DNA of 64,000 bases from KBS-96 sp049585195 (GTDB lineage: Bacteria > Acidobacteriota > Terriglobia > Bryobacterales > Bryobacteraceae): NCBI GenBank assembly GCA_049585195.1, contig JBAUZG010000024.1, forward strand, positions 1-64,000. Reading direction: 5' to 3'. A model generated the notes under the pieces. It made no database searches. It had not been told where the DNA came from and worked only from the letters and a program-made list of their open reading frames with translations. Below, piece after piece: positions 63,887 through 64,000 of this stretch. Both the position numbers and the translations under genes were made by a program. Each line of letters begins with the position of its first letter. Position 1 is the stretch's first letter.

Positions 63887-64000
63887 CTACCTTGGAATCG
63901 CCTGCAGTTGCTTGCCGAAGAGATTGAAGTCGGAAGACACATTGAACACGTAGCTGAACTGCGCCGCAGCCTGCCGAACGGACGGGCGACACCACTAGAC
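63887..64000 (-). other. Possible C-terminal fragment of a gene cut by the window edge
   Basis: After a TAG near the window edge (63995-63997) the frame reads 35 codons (AAAQFSYVFNVSSDFNLFGKQ) to TAG at 63887. This looks like protein sequence, but the break close to the edge prevents a call. Confidence 0.25.

Overview
The window reads as chromosomal DNA of an Acidobacteriota bacterium, most likely of the Solibacter/Bryobacter type. This is inference from content, not from a marker gene. The supporting signs are an ADOP-type orphan MacB/FtsX permease, very large secreted c-type cytochrome proteins with HEAT or streptogramin-lyase-like repeats, a YfhO membrane protein, abundant short palindromic repeats (some inside genes), and moderately high GC. 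No rRNA, tRNA or CRISPR array was seen. Gene density is high, with many ATGA-type start/stop overlaps.

Layout. 1-5.7 kb: two exported haem proteins, one a cytochrome c / copper-monooxygenase-like protein cut by the window edge, the other a 1,400-residue HEAT protein. 5.7-13.3 kb: two possible small membrane ORFs, an aldo/keto reductase, a YfhO protein, a coiled-coil outer-membrane barrel and the ADOP permease. 13.3-19.2 kb: S41 protease and ddl on the minus strand, diverging from phoR-pstB-phoU (phosphate sensing). 19.3-28.1 kb, minus strand: Nudix-mutS2, an unrecognised AT-richer gene pair, a Tat-exported sugar isomerase-like protein, and a GT2-GT4 fusion with a short coiled-coil partner. 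28.3-32.1 kb: small membrane ORF, Skp/OmpH and BamA.

32.3-36.4 kb, plus strand: a Xre-RES toxin-antitoxin pair, a lipase-maturation-factor-like membrane protein and an FAD oxidoreductase. 36.4-38.8 kb: arsenic operon arsR-arsM-aquaporin-arsC behind a perfect palindromic operator. 38.8-41.4 kb: cytochrome/streptogramin-lyase-like protein and a zinc-ribbon membrane protein. 41.5-45.8 kb: a divergent GalU-like nucleotidyltransferase coupled to a 1,128-residue protein that fuses a GHMP-kinase-like region to a UDPGP-type nucleotidyltransferase. This is the most unusual architecture in the window.

45.8-51.3 kb: a nonsense-interrupted enolase-superfamily gene, an NmrA-like protein, a transposase remnant, a RibD/DHFR-like reductase, an RcnR-like repressor with an atypical P1B ATPase, and two SDR gene remnants. 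51.3-56.7 kb: CoA-binding protein, rluB, scpB and scpA on the minus strand, then an exported protein and psd-pssA on the plus strand. 56.7-64 kb: hyuAB (hyuA carries two in-frame copies of a 42-bp palindromic repeat), a PAS histidine kinase, Ku, and a 5'-eroded PPC/DUF296 gene at the edge.
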